Shown here piece after piece: positions 16,900 through 26,465 of a DNA stretch of 64,000 bases (the first letter of the stretch is position 1; each line of letters starts with the position of its first letter). A program made the position numbers and the translations under genes. The notes under the pieces are model-generated. The model was not told where the DNA came from and ran no database searches. It saw only the letters and a list, made by a program, of their open reading frames with translations. The stretch is from Oxalobacteraceae sp. CFBP 8761 (GTDB taxonomy: Bacteria; Pseudomonadota; Gammaproteobacteria; Burkholderiales; Burkholderiaceae_D): NCBI GenBank assembly GCA_014841595.1, contig JACYUE010000002.1:1-64000 (forward strand). Direction: 5' to 3'.

Positions 16900-18695
16900 T
16901 GCCGCGTGAAGCGGTCCCCTCGCGTTCAACGGATTCTTCCATGGCTTCCTTTCTCCTTCACGGCATTCCGGTTTCGCGCGGCATCGCGATCGGCCGCGCG
17001 CACCTGCTCACGCCAGCCGCACTCGACGTCAAGCATTACCTGGTCCCTGAAGAACAGGTCGAGGCCGAGGTGCAGCGCCTGCAGGATGCGATCGCCGCCG
17101 TCCACCACAATCTGCAGGAACTCTGGACCGGCCTGCCGAAGGATGCGCCGACCGAACTTGGCGCCTTCATCGACGTGCATGCGCTGATCCTGTCCGACCC
17201 CATGATCTCGGAAGCGCCGCTGGACATCATCCGTGCGCGCCACTACAACGCCGAATGGGCGCTGGTGACACAGATCGATGAACTCTCGGCGCAGTTCGAC
17301 GAGATCGAAGACCCCTACCTTCGCGAGCGCAAGTACGACATCCAGCAGGTCGCCGAGCGCGTGCTGAAGGTCTTGACCGGCACCGCGCTGAGCGTCGCGC
17401 CGGTGTTTGCCGACGAAGACCAGCCACCGCCACAGATGATCGTCGTGGCCCACGACATCTCGCCGGCCGACATGCTGGCATTTCGCGACCGGTCGTTCAT
17501 CGGCTTCGTCACCGACGTCGGCGGCCAGAATTCACACACGGCCATCGTCGCGCGCAGCCTGGATATTCCGGCGGTCGTCGGCATGGACCAGGCGTCGCGC
17601 CTGGTGGAGCAGGATGACTGGCTGATCGTCGATGGCGACGCCGGCGTCGTCATCTGCAACCCGAGCCAGCTGGTGCTCGAACAATACCGCGCGCGCCAGA
17701 TCACGATGGCCAAGGCACGCAAGCGCCTGCTCAAGCTCAAGAAAACGCCGGCCATCACGCGCGACGGCACCACGATCACGCTGCTGGCCAATATCGAACT
17801 GCCCGATGATTGTCCGGCGGCTCTGGAAGCCGGCGCCAATGGCGTGGGCCTGTTCCGCTCCGAATTCCTGTTCATGGGCCGCGGCGCGCAGGCGCTGCGC
17901 ATCCCGGACGAAGAAGAACAGTTCGAGCAGTACCGCAAGGCGGTGCTGGCGATGAAGGGCCGCCCGGTCACGATCCGCACGCTCGACGTGGGCGCCGACA
18001 AGCCGCTCGACCAGACCGACCACACGGCGCTCAATCCGGCGCTCGGCCTGCGCGCGATCCGCTATTGCCTGGCCGAGCCGCAGATGTTCCTGGTGCAGCT
18101 GCGCGCGATCCTGCGCGCGTCGGCCTTCGGCAAGGTGCGCATCCTGATCCCGATGCTTGCGCACGCGTTCGAGATCGACCAGACGCTGGGCATGATCGAG
18201 CAGGCCAAGATCCAGCTGCGCGACGAGAAGATCCGCTTCGACGAAGGCATCGAAGTCGGCGCCATGATCGAGATCCCGGCTGCCGCGCTGGCGCTGCCGC
18301 TGTTCGTGCGCCGCATGGATTTTTTATCGATCGGTACCAATGACCTGATCCAGTATCTGCTGGCGATCGACCGCGTCGATTACGAAGTGGCGCACCTGTA
18401 TAATCCGCTGCACCCGGCGGTGCTGCAACTGATCGCCTCGACCATCGCCACGGGCCACAAGGCCGGGCTGGATGTGGCGGTGTGCGGCGAGATGGCCGGC
18501 GACGTCAAGCTCACGCGCCTGTTGCTGGGCATGGGCCTGCGCGAGTTTTCGATGCACCCGGCGCAGCTGCTGGCGGTGAAACAGGAAATTTTGAATACCG
18601 ACCTGGGCGTGGTCACGACCCGTACCCGGCGCATCCTGCGCGCGATGGAGCCGGGTGAAATTGCCAGCGCCGTCGAGCAGTTGCAGACCCTGTGA
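16899..18695 (+). CDS. ptsI: PTS enzyme I (phosphoenolpyruvate--protein phosphotransferase)
   Basis: A 598-residue enzyme I when read from the coupled ATG at 16899, preceded by GAAGGTGA; a shorter start at 16941 ([14 protein letters not shown]) is the one that lines up with most homologues. The phospho-His is His213 in [12 protein letters not shown]. The PEP-binding TIM barrel has [23 protein letters not shown] and the C-terminal [11 protein letters not shown] with the catalytic Cys. It takes phosphate from PEP and gives it to HPr. An 11-bp hairpin follows its stop. Confidence 0.96.
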   Translation: MPREAVPSRSTDSSMASFLLHGIPVSRGIAIGRAHLLTPAALDVKHYLVPEEQVEAEVQRLQDAIAAVHHNLQELWTGLPKDAPTELGAFIDVHALILSDPMISEAPLDIIRARHYNAEWALVTQIDELSAQFDEIEDPYLRERKYDIQQVAERVLKVLTGTALSVAPVFADEDQPPPQMIVVAHDISPADMLAFRDRSFIGFVTDVGGQNSHTAIVARSLDIPAVVGMDQASRLVEQDDWLIVDGDAGVVICNPSQLVLEQYRARQITMAKARKRLLKLKKTPAITRDGTTITLLANIELPDDCPAALEAGANGVGLFRSEFLFMGRGAQALRIPDEEEQFEQYRKAVLAMKGRPVTIRTLDVGADKPLDQTDHTALNPALGLRAIRYCLAEPQMFLVQLRAILRASAFGKVRILIPMLAHAFEIDQTLGMIEQAKIQLRDEKIRFDEGIEVGAMIEIPAAALALPLFVRRMDFLSIGTNDLIQYLLAIDRVDYEVAHLYNPLHPAVLQLIASTIATGHKAGLDVAVCGEMAGDVKLTRLLLGMGLREFSMHPAQLLAVKQEILNTDLGVVTTRTRRILRAMEPGEIASAVEQLQTL

Positions 18696-18700
18696 GTCGC

Positions 18701-18728
18701 GCGCCGTTGCCATGCCAGGCAACGGCGC
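18701..18728 (+). other. Strong hairpin after ptsI
   Basis: GCGCCGTTGCC (18701-18711) and GGCAACGGCGC (18718-18728) form a perfect 11-bp stem with a six-base loop, 6 bases after the ptsI stop and 34 bases before metX. There is no T run, so termination may be weak or factor-dependent. Confidence 0.6.
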
Positions 18729-18762
18729 CACCACCGCATCATCAATCAAAGCACACAGTCCC

Positions 18763-19932
18763 ATGGGATCTCTAGGAATAGTCACACCGCAGGCGATGCA
18801 CTTCGCCGAGCCGCTGCGCCTGCAAAGCGGCGCCCAGCTCAGCAACTACACGCTGATGTATGAAACCTATGGCACGCTCAACGCCGACAGGTCCAATGCG
18901 GTGCTGGTCTGCCACGCCCTGAACGCCTCGCACCACGTCGCCGGCCAGTACGATTCGCCCAAGAGCGCCGGCTGGTGGGACAATATGGTCGGCCCGGGCA
19001 AACCCGTGGACACCGACCGCTTCTTCGTCATTGGCGTGAACAATCTGGGCTCGTGCTTCGGCTCGACCGGCCCGATGCATCTCAATGCCGCCACCGGCAA
19101 GCCGTATGGCGCGAGCTTTCCGCTGGTGACCGTGGAAGACTGGGTGACCGCGCAGGCGCTGCTGGCCGACCGCCTCGGCATCGACCAGTTTGCCGCCGTG
19201 ATGGGCGGCTCGCTGGGCGGCATGCAGGCCCTGTCGTGGAGCATCAAGTTCCCCGAGCGCCTGCGCCACTGCATCGTGATCGCGTCCACGCCGAAGCTGT
19301 CGGCCCAGAACATCGCTTTCAACGACGTCGCGCGCCAGGCGATCCTGACCGACCCCGATTACCACGGTGGCGACTTCTATGAGCATGGCGTGGTGCCAAA
19401 GAACGGCCTGAAAGTGGCGCGCATGATCGGCCACATCACGTATCTGTCGAACGACGACATGGCCGAGAAATTCGGGCGCAAGTTGCGCAACGCGGCCGAA
19501 ACCAATGACTACAACTTCGACTTCGGCGTGGACTTCGAGATCGAATCCTACCTGCGCTACCAGGGCGACAAGTTCTCGGAATACTTCGACGCCAATACCT
19601 ACCTGTTGATTACCAAGGCGCTCGACTACTTCGATCCGGCGCGCGAGTACGACGGCGATCTCGAAAAGGCGCTCGCTGGCACCAAAGCGCAGTTCCTGAT
19701 CGCGTCGTTTACGACCGACTGGCGCTTCTCGCCCGAGCGCAGCCGCGAGATCGTCGAAGCCCTGATCAGCAACCGGCGCCGCGTGACCTACGCCGAAATC
19801 GACGCGCCGCACGGCCACGATGCCTTCCTGCTCGACGATGCGCGCTACATGAACGTGGTGCGCGCGTATTACAACCGCATCGCCCTTGAGCTGGCCCCGG
19901 GCGCCATCACCACCGCCACGGAGGCCGCATGA
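18763..19932 (+). CDS. metX: Homoserine O-acyltransferase MetX
   Basis: A 389-residue alpha/beta hydrolase-fold enzyme that activates homoserine for methionine synthesis. The nucleophile is Ser150 in MGGSLGGMQ; the acid is in FTTDWRFSP and the His in DAPHGHDAF. Family motifs [17 protein letters not shown] and GSCFGSTGP are intact. MetX proteins may use acetyl-CoA or succinyl-CoA; many from proteobacteria use succinyl-CoA, and I cannot settle it here. The start at 18763 lacks an obvious ribosome site, but no better one is seen. It overlaps metW by 4 bases. Confidence 0.93.
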   Translation: MGSLGIVTPQAMHFAEPLRLQSGAQLSNYTLMYETYGTLNADRSNAVLVCHALNASHHVAGQYDSPKSAGWWDNMVGPGKPVDTDRFFVIGVNNLGSCFGSTGPMHLNAATGKPYGASFPLVTVEDWVTAQALLADRLGIDQFAAVMGGSLGGMQALSWSIKFPERLRHCIVIASTPKLSAQNIAFNDVARQAILTDPDYHGGDFYEHGVVPKNGLKVARMIGHITYLSNDDMAEKFGRKLRNAAETNDYNFDFGVDFEIESYLRYQGDKFSEYFDANTYLLITKALDYFDPAREYDGDLEKALAGTKAQFLIASFTTDWRFSPERSREIVEALISNRRRVTYAEIDAPHGHDAFLLDDARYMNVVRAYYNRIALELAPGAITTATEAA

Positions 19933-20546
19933 ATTTCGCCGACCTCAATACGCTGCGGCCCGACCTCGCTTTCATCGCGCACTGGGTGGGCGAGCGCGCC
20001 CACGTGCTCGACGTCGGCTGCGGCGACGGCGCCATGCTGCGCTACCTCGAATCCGGCAAGCGCTGCTCGGGCTACGGCATCGAGATCGCCGACGACAAGG
20101 TCCTGGAAAGCACCGCGCGTGGGATCAACGTGATCCAGCACGATATGGAAAAGGGCCTGGGCCTTTTTGGCGACAACACGTTCGACACCGTGCTGTGTCT
20201 GAATTCGCTGCAGATGATGCAGCATGTCGAAGGCCTGCTGCGCGACATCGTGCGCGTCGGCCACGAAGCGATCGTCTCGTTCCCGAACTTCGCGCACTGG
20301 CCGCACCGCCTGGCGCTGCTGCGCGGGCGCATGCCGGTTTCGCGTGCGCTGCCGTACCAGTGGTATGACACGCCAAACGTGCGCTGCGCCACGATCTACG
20401 ATTTCCAGGAACTGGCGGTGGAGTGCGGCCTGGAAGTGCTGGAATGCGTGGCGCTGGCCGACGGCAAGGTGGTCAAGTTCCTGCCGAACCTGCGCGGCAG
20501 CATGGCGGTCTTCCGCCTGCGTAAAAAAGCGCCGCCGGCAGCGTAA
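19929..20546 (+). CDS. metW: Methionine biosynthesis protein MetW
   Basis: A 205-residue methyltransferase-fold protein with SAM-binding motif [17 protein letters not shown], then [10 protein letters not shown] and [20 protein letters not shown], all typical of MetW. MetW accompanies MetX in many proteobacteria and is needed for full MetX-dependent methionine synthesis. The ATG lies inside the metX stop (ATGA), so the two are translationally coupled. Confidence 0.94.
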   Translation: MNFADLNTLRPDLAFIAHWVGERAHVLDVGCGDGAMLRYLESGKRCSGYGIEIADDKVLESTARGINVIQHDMEKGLGLFGDNTFDTVLCLNSLQMMQHVEGLLRDIVRVGHEAIVSFPNFAHWPHRLALLRGRMPVSRALPYQWYDTPNVRCATIYDFQELAVECGLEVLECVALADGKVVKFLPNLRGSMAVFRLRKKAPPAA

Positions 20547-20688
20547 CGCGGGGCAGGTTGCGACTTATGTGCGTTGGCGGCTTGAGCGGGGCCGGTACAT
20601 ACGGCATGATCACGTCGATTCTGCGCGGGCGCTGCCCATTTATAACCAATTTTAAGAGGCCGGCTGCCAACAACAGCCTGCCGGAGCC

Positions 20689-21576
20689 ATGATGATGAAA
20701 CTGAAACAACTAGCCGTTTGTCTGACCCTGTTCGCCGCGACCGGCCTGGCCACGGCGCAGGAGGCCGGCGTCGTCGTCCAGGATGGCATCGAGGTCAAGC
20801 CACTGTCGCGCATGCGCGTGCTGGCGCCCGAAGAGCAGGTCAACGAAGCCGCGCGCCTGCAGTACACCGAGATGATGAGCCAGGCCAAGGAGAAAGGCTT
20901 GCTGGCCCCGGCCACCGACCCGCAGCTCAAGCGTCTGCGCACGATCGCCCAGCGCATCATCCCGTTCACGCCGCGCTGGAATCCGGTGGCCAGCAAGTGG
21001 GACTGGCAGGTCAACCTGATCCAGGCCGACGAGGTCAACGCGTTCTGCATGCCGGGTGGCCGCATCGGCTTCTACACCGGCATCCTCACCAAGCTGCAGC
21101 TGACCGACGACGAAGCCGCGGCCATCATGGGCCACGAGATCGCCCACGCACTGCGCGAGCACGGGCGCGAGCGCCTGGCCAAGTCCAACGTCACCGCGCT
21201 GGGCGCGCGTGTCGGCGGCGCGCTGTTGTCGGGCATTTTCGGCGTCGATCCCAACCTGACTGCTACCGCGGCCAATGGCCTGGGCAGCATGCTGGTGCTG
21301 AAATTCTCGCGCGACGAAGAACGCGAGGCCGACCTGGTGGGCCTGGATATCTCGTCGCGCGCCGGTTACGATCCGCGCGCCGGCATCGTCCTGTGGCGCA
21401 AGATGGCCACGCTGAACCAGAGCGCGCCGATGGAAATCCTGTCGACCCACCCGGGCGGCGACACCCGCATCAAGGACATGGAAGCGCACATGAACGTACT
21501 GCTGCCGCTGTATGCGCGTGCCAAGAAGACGACGGTCGCCAAGCTGCCGGCCTACAAGAGCACTGCGCTGAATTGA
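20689..21576 (+). CDS. M48 family metallopeptidase, exported
   Basis: A 295-residue protein with a signal peptide (cleavage near LATAQ-EAGV) and an M48 peptidase domain. The zinc motif is HEIAH (His149, Glu150, His153) and the third ligand is probably Glu213 in SRDEEREADLVG. Length and the HPGGDTRI motif fit the LoiP/YcaL-like periplasmic quality-control peptidases. Three ATGs stand in a row (20689, 20692, 20695); the third is best spaced from the GGAG site. It follows metW by 142 bases and its regulation is not clear. Confidence 0.88.
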   Translation: MMMKLKQLAVCLTLFAATGLATAQEAGVVVQDGIEVKPLSRMRVLAPEEQVNEAARLQYTEMMSQAKEKGLLAPATDPQLKRLRTIAQRIIPFTPRWNPVASKWDWQVNLIQADEVNAFCMPGGRIGFYTGILTKLQLTDDEAAAIMGHEIAHALREHGRERLAKSNVTALGARVGGALLSGIFGVDPNLTATAANGLGSMLVLKFSRDEEREADLVGLDISSRAGYDPRAGIVLWRKMATLNQSAPMEILSTHPGGDTRIKDMEAHMNVLLPLYARAKKTTVAKLPAYKSTALN

Positions 21577-21583
21577 GGCGTTG

Positions 21584-22522
21584 ATGGGCAGTAGCGCCAG
21601 GGGCCGTCAGGCCGAAGCCAATGCGGTCGTCCCGCTGCCCCTGCGTGACGGCGTCGCGCCCAGCTATCTGTGGCTGACCGAGACGCGCGCCGGCGGCATG
21701 CTGCGCTTTTTATGCGAGCGCTTTCCCGACGTGCCGATGCAATCCTGGGCAGCGCGGCTGGAACGGGGTGAAGTCGTCGACGCGAAGGGCGCGCGGGTGG
21801 CGTTCGATACGCCGGTGCGCCAGGGCATGCGCATCTGGTACTACCGCGAGCTCGACGTGCCTGAGGTGCCGATCCCGTTCCAGGAGGCGGTGCTGTTCCA
21901 GGATGATCACATCCTGGTCGCCGACAAGCCGCATTTTTTACCAACGATTCCGAGCGGGCGCTTCCTGAGGGAGACGTTGCTGGTGCGTCTGAAGCGCACG
22001 CATGACTTGCCGCACCTGGTGCCGATCCACCGGCTCGATCGCGAGACGGCGGGCGTGGTGATCTTTTCGCACAATCCTGTCTCGCGTGGCGCTTACCAGT
22101 CGATGTTCCAGAAGCGCGTGGTCACCAAAACCTATGAAGCGATCGCGCCGCTGCTGCAGGGGCGCAGCTTGCCGTTTACGTACCGCAGCCGCATGCAGGA
22201 TGCGGCGCAGTTCTTTCTCAGCGAAGAAGTGGCGGGCGAACCCAATTCGGAAACCCTGATCGAATTGATCGAGCAGCGCGGGCCGCTGGCACGGTACCGG
22301 CTGCATCCGCACACGGGGCGCAAGCACCAGCTGCGCTTGCATCTGGCCTCGCTTGGCGCGCCGATTGTCGGCGACAGCTTCTATCCGGTGGCGCGGCCCT
22401 GCGGCAGCGACGATTTCAGCGCGCCGCTGCAGTTGCTGGCGCGCGCCATCGCGTTCGACGATCCGCTCACGCGCCAGGCGCGCAGTTTCGCCAGCCGCTT
22501 CGATTTGCGCTGGCCGGCTTGA
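21584..22522 (+). CDS. RluA family pseudouridine synthase
   Basis: A 312-residue enzyme with the catalytic motif HRLDRETAG (Asp152), followed by KTYEAI and the RLHPHTGRKHQLRLH motif of the RluA family. The first 100 residues are an N-terminal extension without a clear S4 domain, so it is not RluC or RluD; it could modify 23S rRNA or tRNA. A TTG codon just before the ATG at 21584 is not needed. Its TGA stop abuts the stop of xthA on the other strand with no base between. Confidence 0.88.
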   Translation: MGSSARGRQAEANAVVPLPLRDGVAPSYLWLTETRAGGMLRFLCERFPDVPMQSWAARLERGEVVDAKGARVAFDTPVRQGMRIWYYRELDVPEVPIPFQEAVLFQDDHILVADKPHFLPTIPSGRFLRETLLVRLKRTHDLPHLVPIHRLDRETAGVVIFSHNPVSRGAYQSMFQKRVVTKTYEAIAPLLQGRSLPFTYRSRMQDAAQFFLSEEVAGEPNSETLIELIEQRGPLARYRLHPHTGRKHQLRLHLASLGAPIVGDSFYPVARPCGSDDFSAPLQLLARAIAFDDPLTRQARSFASRFDLRWPA

Positions 22523-23293
22523 TTACAGGTCGTAGTCGATGATGAGCGGGGCGTGGTCCGAGAACTTCACGTCCTTGTAGACCGAGACGGTTTTGGCGCG
22601 CGCCGCGATGCCGGGCGTGGCGACGTGATAGTCGATGCGCCAGCCGACGTTCTTCGCGTAGGCCTGGCCGCGGTTGCTCCACCATGTGTACTGGTCAGGG
22701 CGCGCATCCAGGCCGCGGTGCACGTCGACCATCCCCAGCTCGTCGAAGATGCGCGTCATCCATGCCCGTTCCTCGGGCAGGAAGCCTGAATTCTTCAGGT
22801 TGCCCTTCCAGTTCTTCAGGTCGATCTCCTTGTGCGCGATGTTCCAGTCGCCGCAGATGACGACTTCGCGGCCTTCGGCCTGCAGTGCCTGCAGATGTGG
22901 CAGGAAGACTTCCATGAAGCGGAACTTGGCCAGCTGGCGCTCGGGCGACGAGGAGCCGGACGGGCAGTAGACCGAGATGACGGTCAGGTTGCCGAAGTCG
23001 CAGCGCGTGTAGCGGCCTTCCGCATCGAACTCGAGGCAGCCGAAACCGATGCGGTGCTGGTCGGGTTCGGTGCGGCTGTAGACGCCGGTGCCCGAGTAGC
23101 CCTTTTTCTCGGCGTAGTGGAAGCGCCCGTGGTAGCCGTGCGGGCGCAGGAAGTCTTCGGTCATGTCGGCTTCCTGGGCCTTGAGTTCCTGGACGCAGAT
23201 GTAGTCGGCGTCCTGCGTCGCCAGCCAGTCAAAGAAGCCCTTCTTGTGGGCGGAGCGGATACCGTTGAGGTTTGCGGAGATGATTCGTGGCAT
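22523..23293 (-). CDS. xthA: Exodeoxyribonuclease III
   Basis: A 256-residue endonuclease/exonuclease/phosphatase-fold enzyme. The metal ligand is Glu36 in QELKAQ; further motifs are GDWNIAHKEIDLKN, the WRIDYHVATPG loop and the catalytic SDHAPLIIDY at the C-terminus. It cleaves at abasic sites and trims 3' ends in base-excision repair. It begins MPRIISANLNGIRSAHKKG, which is standard. It converges on the pseudouridine synthase gene with no intergenic base. Confidence 0.95.
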   Translation of the reverse strand: MPRIISANLNGIRSAHKKGFFDWLATQDADYICVQELKAQEADMTEDFLRPHGYHGRFHYAEKKGYSGTGVYSRTEPDQHRIGFGCLEFDAEGRYTRCDFGNLTVISVYCPSGSSSPERQLAKFRFMEVFLPHLQALQAEGREVVICGDWNIAHKEIDLKNWKGNLKNSGFLPEERAWMTRIFDELGMVDVHRGLDARPDQYTWWSNRGQAYAKNVGWRIDYHVATPGIAARAKTVSVYKDVKFSDHAPLIIDYDL

Positions 23294-23494
23294 GAAGATG
23301 GTCAGGCAGATGAAAGAGGGCAGGGCGCACCCGGAGGCACGCCGATAGCCGGCAAGTGTAGCGTGTTTTGATGCTTCCCGTCATGCCTTGAGCCTGTTGC
23401 TTTATGGGGACTGGCGGTGATGAATGGCAACGATCTGCTACACTGTCAGTCCCCTGCGCGTCGATGGCACGCCGCATTTTCCCTTCCCGATCCC

Positions 23495-25465
23495 ATGAAC
23501 ACTGACAAACCGCTCCCTGCGGACGTCGTCGCTATTCCCGTGCGCGCGCACGATGACGCCACGGCCGCTGAACTCTACGATTTCGTGGAGAACGCCGTCG
23601 AAGGGCTGCACCGCGTCGGCCCCGACGGCACCATCCTGTGGGCGAATCGCGCCGAATTGCAGATGCTCGGCTACGGCTGGGAAGACTACGTCGGTCGGCA
23701 TATCGCCGACTTCCACGAAGACCCGGCCACGATCGACTTCATCCTGCGCACGCTGCTGGCGGGCGAGGCGCTGTACGACCAGCCGGCGCGCCTGCGCTGC
23801 AAGGATGGCTCGATCAGGCACGTGCTGATCCACTCGAACGGGCATTTCGTCGACGGCCAGCTGCGCTACACGCGCTGCTTCACGCGCGATGCGTCCGAAC
23901 GCCATGAGCGCGACCAGGCGCTGGCGCAGCGCGATGCCATGCTGATGGCCGCGCCGGTCGCGGCGGCACTGTTGATGGGGCCCGAGCTGCGCTTCCGGCT
24001 GGTGAACAACCGCTACCGCGACCTGATCGACACCAGCAGCATGCTGGGCCAGACCTTCGACGAAGCGTTCCCGCATCTGGGCGGTGCCGGCGTGGCCGAC
24101 GCGGTCGCGCGCGTCTACGCCAGCGGCGTGTCATACCAGGCCGAGGAGCTGTCAGTCTCGCGCCTGGATGCTGATGGTCAACCGGTCGAGCGCTTCTTCA
24201 AGTTCAGCCTGGAGCCGCTGCTGGATCTGGACGGCCGGCCGGAAGGCGTGATCGTGGTGGCGGTCGACGTGACCGAGCACGTGCGCAACCGCCTGGCGAT
24301 CGAGCATGCCGCCCGCGAGCGCGAGCAGCTGCTGGTCGACCTGGGCGCGGCCAGCCAGGCCAAGGATGAATTCCTGGCGATGCTGGGCCACGAGCTGCGC
24401 AATCCGCTCTCGCCGATCGTCACCGCGCTGCAACTGATGCGCATGCGGGGCGATGGCGCATACGGCCGCGAGGGCGAGATCATCCAGCGCCAGGTCGACC
24501 ATCTGGTGCGGCTGGTGGACGACCTGCTCGACGTCTCGCGCGTCACGCGCGGCAAGATCGAACTGAAGGTCGAGCAGGTCGAGATGGCGCAGGTGACGGG
24601 CCGCGCGCTCGAGATGGCGAGCCTGCTGGTCGAGCAGCGCGGTCACCATCTCGAGGTCGATGTCGAAGCGGGCCTGGCGTGGGAAGGCGATCCGGCACGG
24701 CTGGTGCAGGTGGTGTCGAACCTCTTGACCAATGCCGCACGCTACACCGAACCGGGCGGCCGGATCTGGCTGCGCGCACGGCGCGACGACGCGGACATGG
24801 TCGAGATCAGCGTACGCGACACGGGCATCGGCCTGGCGCCGGACATGCGCGAGCAGGTGTTCGAGCTGTTCTTCCAGGGCAAACGCAGCATCGACCGCGC
24901 GGAGGGCGGGCTTGGGATCGGGCTGGCGCTGGTCAGGAACATCGTCGAACTGCATGGCGGCAGCGTCGAAGCGCGCAGCGCAGGGCGCGGCCTGGGCAGC
25001 GAGTTCGTGGTGCGCCTGCCGCTGCACGGCGTGACGGGGCTGGCCGTGCCGGTGGCGGTTGTGGCCGTTTCGGCCGGGCCGGCCATCGACAGCGCGCCGC
25101 AGCGGGTGCTGGTGGTGGACGACAATGCCGACGGCGCCAATACGCTGGCGCGCCTGCTGACGGCGCACGGGCACATGGTCGAGGTGTATCACGATCCGGT
25201 GGCGGCACTGGCGGCGATCGAGCGCTTCCGGCCCGACGTCGCGCTGCTCGACATCGGCCTGCCGGTGCTCGACGGCTACCAGCTCGCCGCGCGCATCCAC
25301 GCGCTGCCGGCGGGACGCCTGTGCCGGCTGGTCGCGCTGACCGGGTACGGCCAGGCCACGGACCGTGCGCGCAGCCAGGCCAGCGGCTTCGCGGCGCACA
25401 TGGTCAAGCCGATCAGCGGGGCCGAAGCACTACGGGTCGTCGCCGGCAGGGCCGTGAGCGATTAA
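23495..25465 (+). CDS. PAS-containing hybrid histidine kinase/response regulator
   Basis: A 656-residue soluble hybrid kinase. Residues 25-135 are a PAS domain (VGPDGTILWANRAELQMLGY), residues 145-265 a second PAS-like region, then a HisKA domain with His299 in MLGHELRNPLSPIV, an HATPase domain (NLLTNAARYTEPGG, DTGIGLAPDM, GLGIGLALV) and a C-terminal receiver with Asp586 in VALLDIGLPVLDG. No membrane segment is visible, so it senses an internal signal through PAS. GTG/ATG starts at 23417/23420 would add about 26 residues; 23495 is chosen because the PAS domain follows directly and a TACACT -10-like box lies at 23438. No separate partner regulator is adjacent. Confidence 0.85.
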   Translation: MNTDKPLPADVVAIPVRAHDDATAAELYDFVENAVEGLHRVGPDGTILWANRAELQMLGYGWEDYVGRHIADFHEDPATIDFILRTLLAGEALYDQPARLRCKDGSIRHVLIHSNGHFVDGQLRYTRCFTRDASERHERDQALAQRDAMLMAAPVAAALLMGPELRFRLVNNRYRDLIDTSSMLGQTFDEAFPHLGGAGVADAVARVYASGVSYQAEELSVSRLDADGQPVERFFKFSLEPLLDLDGRPEGVIVVAVDVTEHVRNRLAIEHAAREREQLLVDLGAASQAKDEFLAMLGHELRNPLSPIVTALQLMRMRGDGAYGREGEIIQRQVDHLVRLVDDLLDVSRVTRGKIELKVEQVEMAQVTGRALEMASLLVEQRGHHLEVDVEAGLAWEGDPARLVQVVSNLLTNAARYTEPGGRIWLRARRDDADMVEISVRDTGIGLAPDMREQVFELFFQGKRSIDRAEGGLGIGLALVRNIVELHGGSVEARSAGRGLGSEFVVRLPLHGVTGLAVPVAVVAVSAGPAIDSAPQRVLVVDDNADGANTLARLLTAHGHMVEVYHDPVAALAAIERFRPDVALLDIGLPVLDGYQLAARIHALPAGRLCRLVALTGYGQATDRARSQASGFAAHMVKPISGAEALRVVAGRAVSD

Positions 25466-25497
25466 AATAGCCGCTTTCGACATCCAGGGAGAAGTAC

Positions 25498-26169
25498 ATG
25501 ACTGATCTGCGCCAGCAATTCATCGGGTTTTCGGTCGAGGCCGAAGTATTGAAGTTCGGCCAATTCACGACCAAGGCCGGGCGCCTGTCGCCCTACTTCT
25601 TCAACGCCGGCCTGTTCCACGACGGCGCCACGCTGGGCAAGCTGGCTCAGTTCTACGCGCAGACGCTGCTCGACTCGGGCGTCGAATTCGACATGCTGTT
25701 CGGCCCGGCCTACAAGGGCATCACGCTGGCCTCCGCCACGGCAGTGGCCCTGGCCGCGAAAGGCCGCGACACGTCGTACGCGTACAACCGCAAGGAAGCG
25801 AAAGACCACGGCGAAGGCGGCACGATCGTCGGCGCCAAGCTGCAGGGCAAGGTCGTGATCATCGACGACGTGATCAGCGCCGGCACCTCGGTGCGCGAAT
25901 CGGTCGCCATGATCCGCGCCGCCGGCGCCGAGCCAGCCGCCGTGTTGATCGCACTGGATCGCATGGAGCGCTCGGGCACGGATGACGCGCTCTCCGAACT
26001 GTCGGCAGTCCAGGAAGTCTCGCGCGAATTCAACATCCCGGTGATCTCGATCGCCAACCTGGCCGACCTCTTCACCTACCTCGACACCCACACCGCCGAC
26101 CCCCGCCTGTCGCAACACAAAGACGCCGTCTCCGCCTACCGCACCCGCTACGGCATCCAAAAGCAATAG
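25498..26169 (+). CDS. pyrE: Orotate phosphoribosyltransferase
   Basis: A 223-residue enzyme that converts orotate and PRPP to OMP in pyrimidine synthesis. Visible motifs are LSPYFFNAGLF, FGPAYKGITLA and the PRPP loop VVIIDDVISAGTSVRES. A strong AGGGAGAAG ribosome site precedes the start, 32 bases after the histidine-kinase gene. It is followed at once by the inverted-repeat cluster. Confidence 0.96.
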   Translation: MTDLRQQFIGFSVEAEVLKFGQFTTKAGRLSPYFFNAGLFHDGATLGKLAQFYAQTLLDSGVEFDMLFGPAYKGITLASATAVALAAKGRDTSYAYNRKEAKDHGEGGTIVGAKLQGKVVIIDDVISAGTSVRESVAMIRAAGAEPAAVLIALDRMERSGTDDALSELSAVQEVSREFNIPVISIANLADLFTYLDTHTADPRLSQHKDAVSAYRTRYGIQKQ

Positions 26170-26180
26170 CCCAACAATGA

Positions 26181-26240
26181 GGGTCAGAGTAGATTTGTTG
26201 GGCAATTACCCAAAGTTGTCAAACAATTCGACTCTGACCC
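26181..26240. repeat. 60-base inverted-repeat unit 1
   Basis: The outer 19-base arms match with two mismatches: the left begins GGGTCAGAGTAGATTTGTT and the right ends AACAATTCGACTCTGACCC. The left inner part is TTGGGCAATTACCCAA, itself a small hairpin; the right inner part contains AGTTGTCA. The left (G-type, GGGCAATT) and right (T-type, GTTGTCA) ends therefore differ inside the shared arm. It begins 11 bases after the pyrE stop. Confidence 0.85.
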
Positions 26241-26276
26241 TAATTTAGATTGGTGGAAACTCTTGCAAATTAATTA

Positions 26277-26336
26277 GGGTCAGAGTCGACTTATTGGGCA
26301 ATTTTCTAGAGTTGTCAAACAATTCGACTCTGACCC
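26277..26336. repeat. 60-base inverted-repeat unit 2
   Basis: This has the same length and orientation as unit 1. The left arm is GGGTCAGAGTCGACTTATT followed by GGGCAATT; the right arm is GTTGTCAAACAATTCGACTC and onward to GACCC, identical to unit 1 over the outer 26 bases. It is flanked by AATTA on the left and TCATT on the right, extending the palindrome. Confidence 0.85.
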
Positions 26337-26465
26337 TCATTGTTTATGTGCTTATAGGAATCGATTTATTTTCCGCTTGGAATATCGCTTGTCAGTTTAA
26401 TGATTTGACCAGGAATCGAATCAGCTTTCCTGCTTTGTGGACAGTTTGGGCCATCCAAACAAATA

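Noticed and set aside
18696..18762. SAM-type riboswitch upstream of metX
   Set aside because: Only 67 bases are available and the single 11-bp hairpin has no SAM-I, SAM-II or SAM-IV pattern that I can recognise.
20547..20688. A 42-codon frame between metW and the M48 peptidase
   Set aside because: It has no ribosome site and its end runs into the peptidase start region; nothing distinguishes it from chance.
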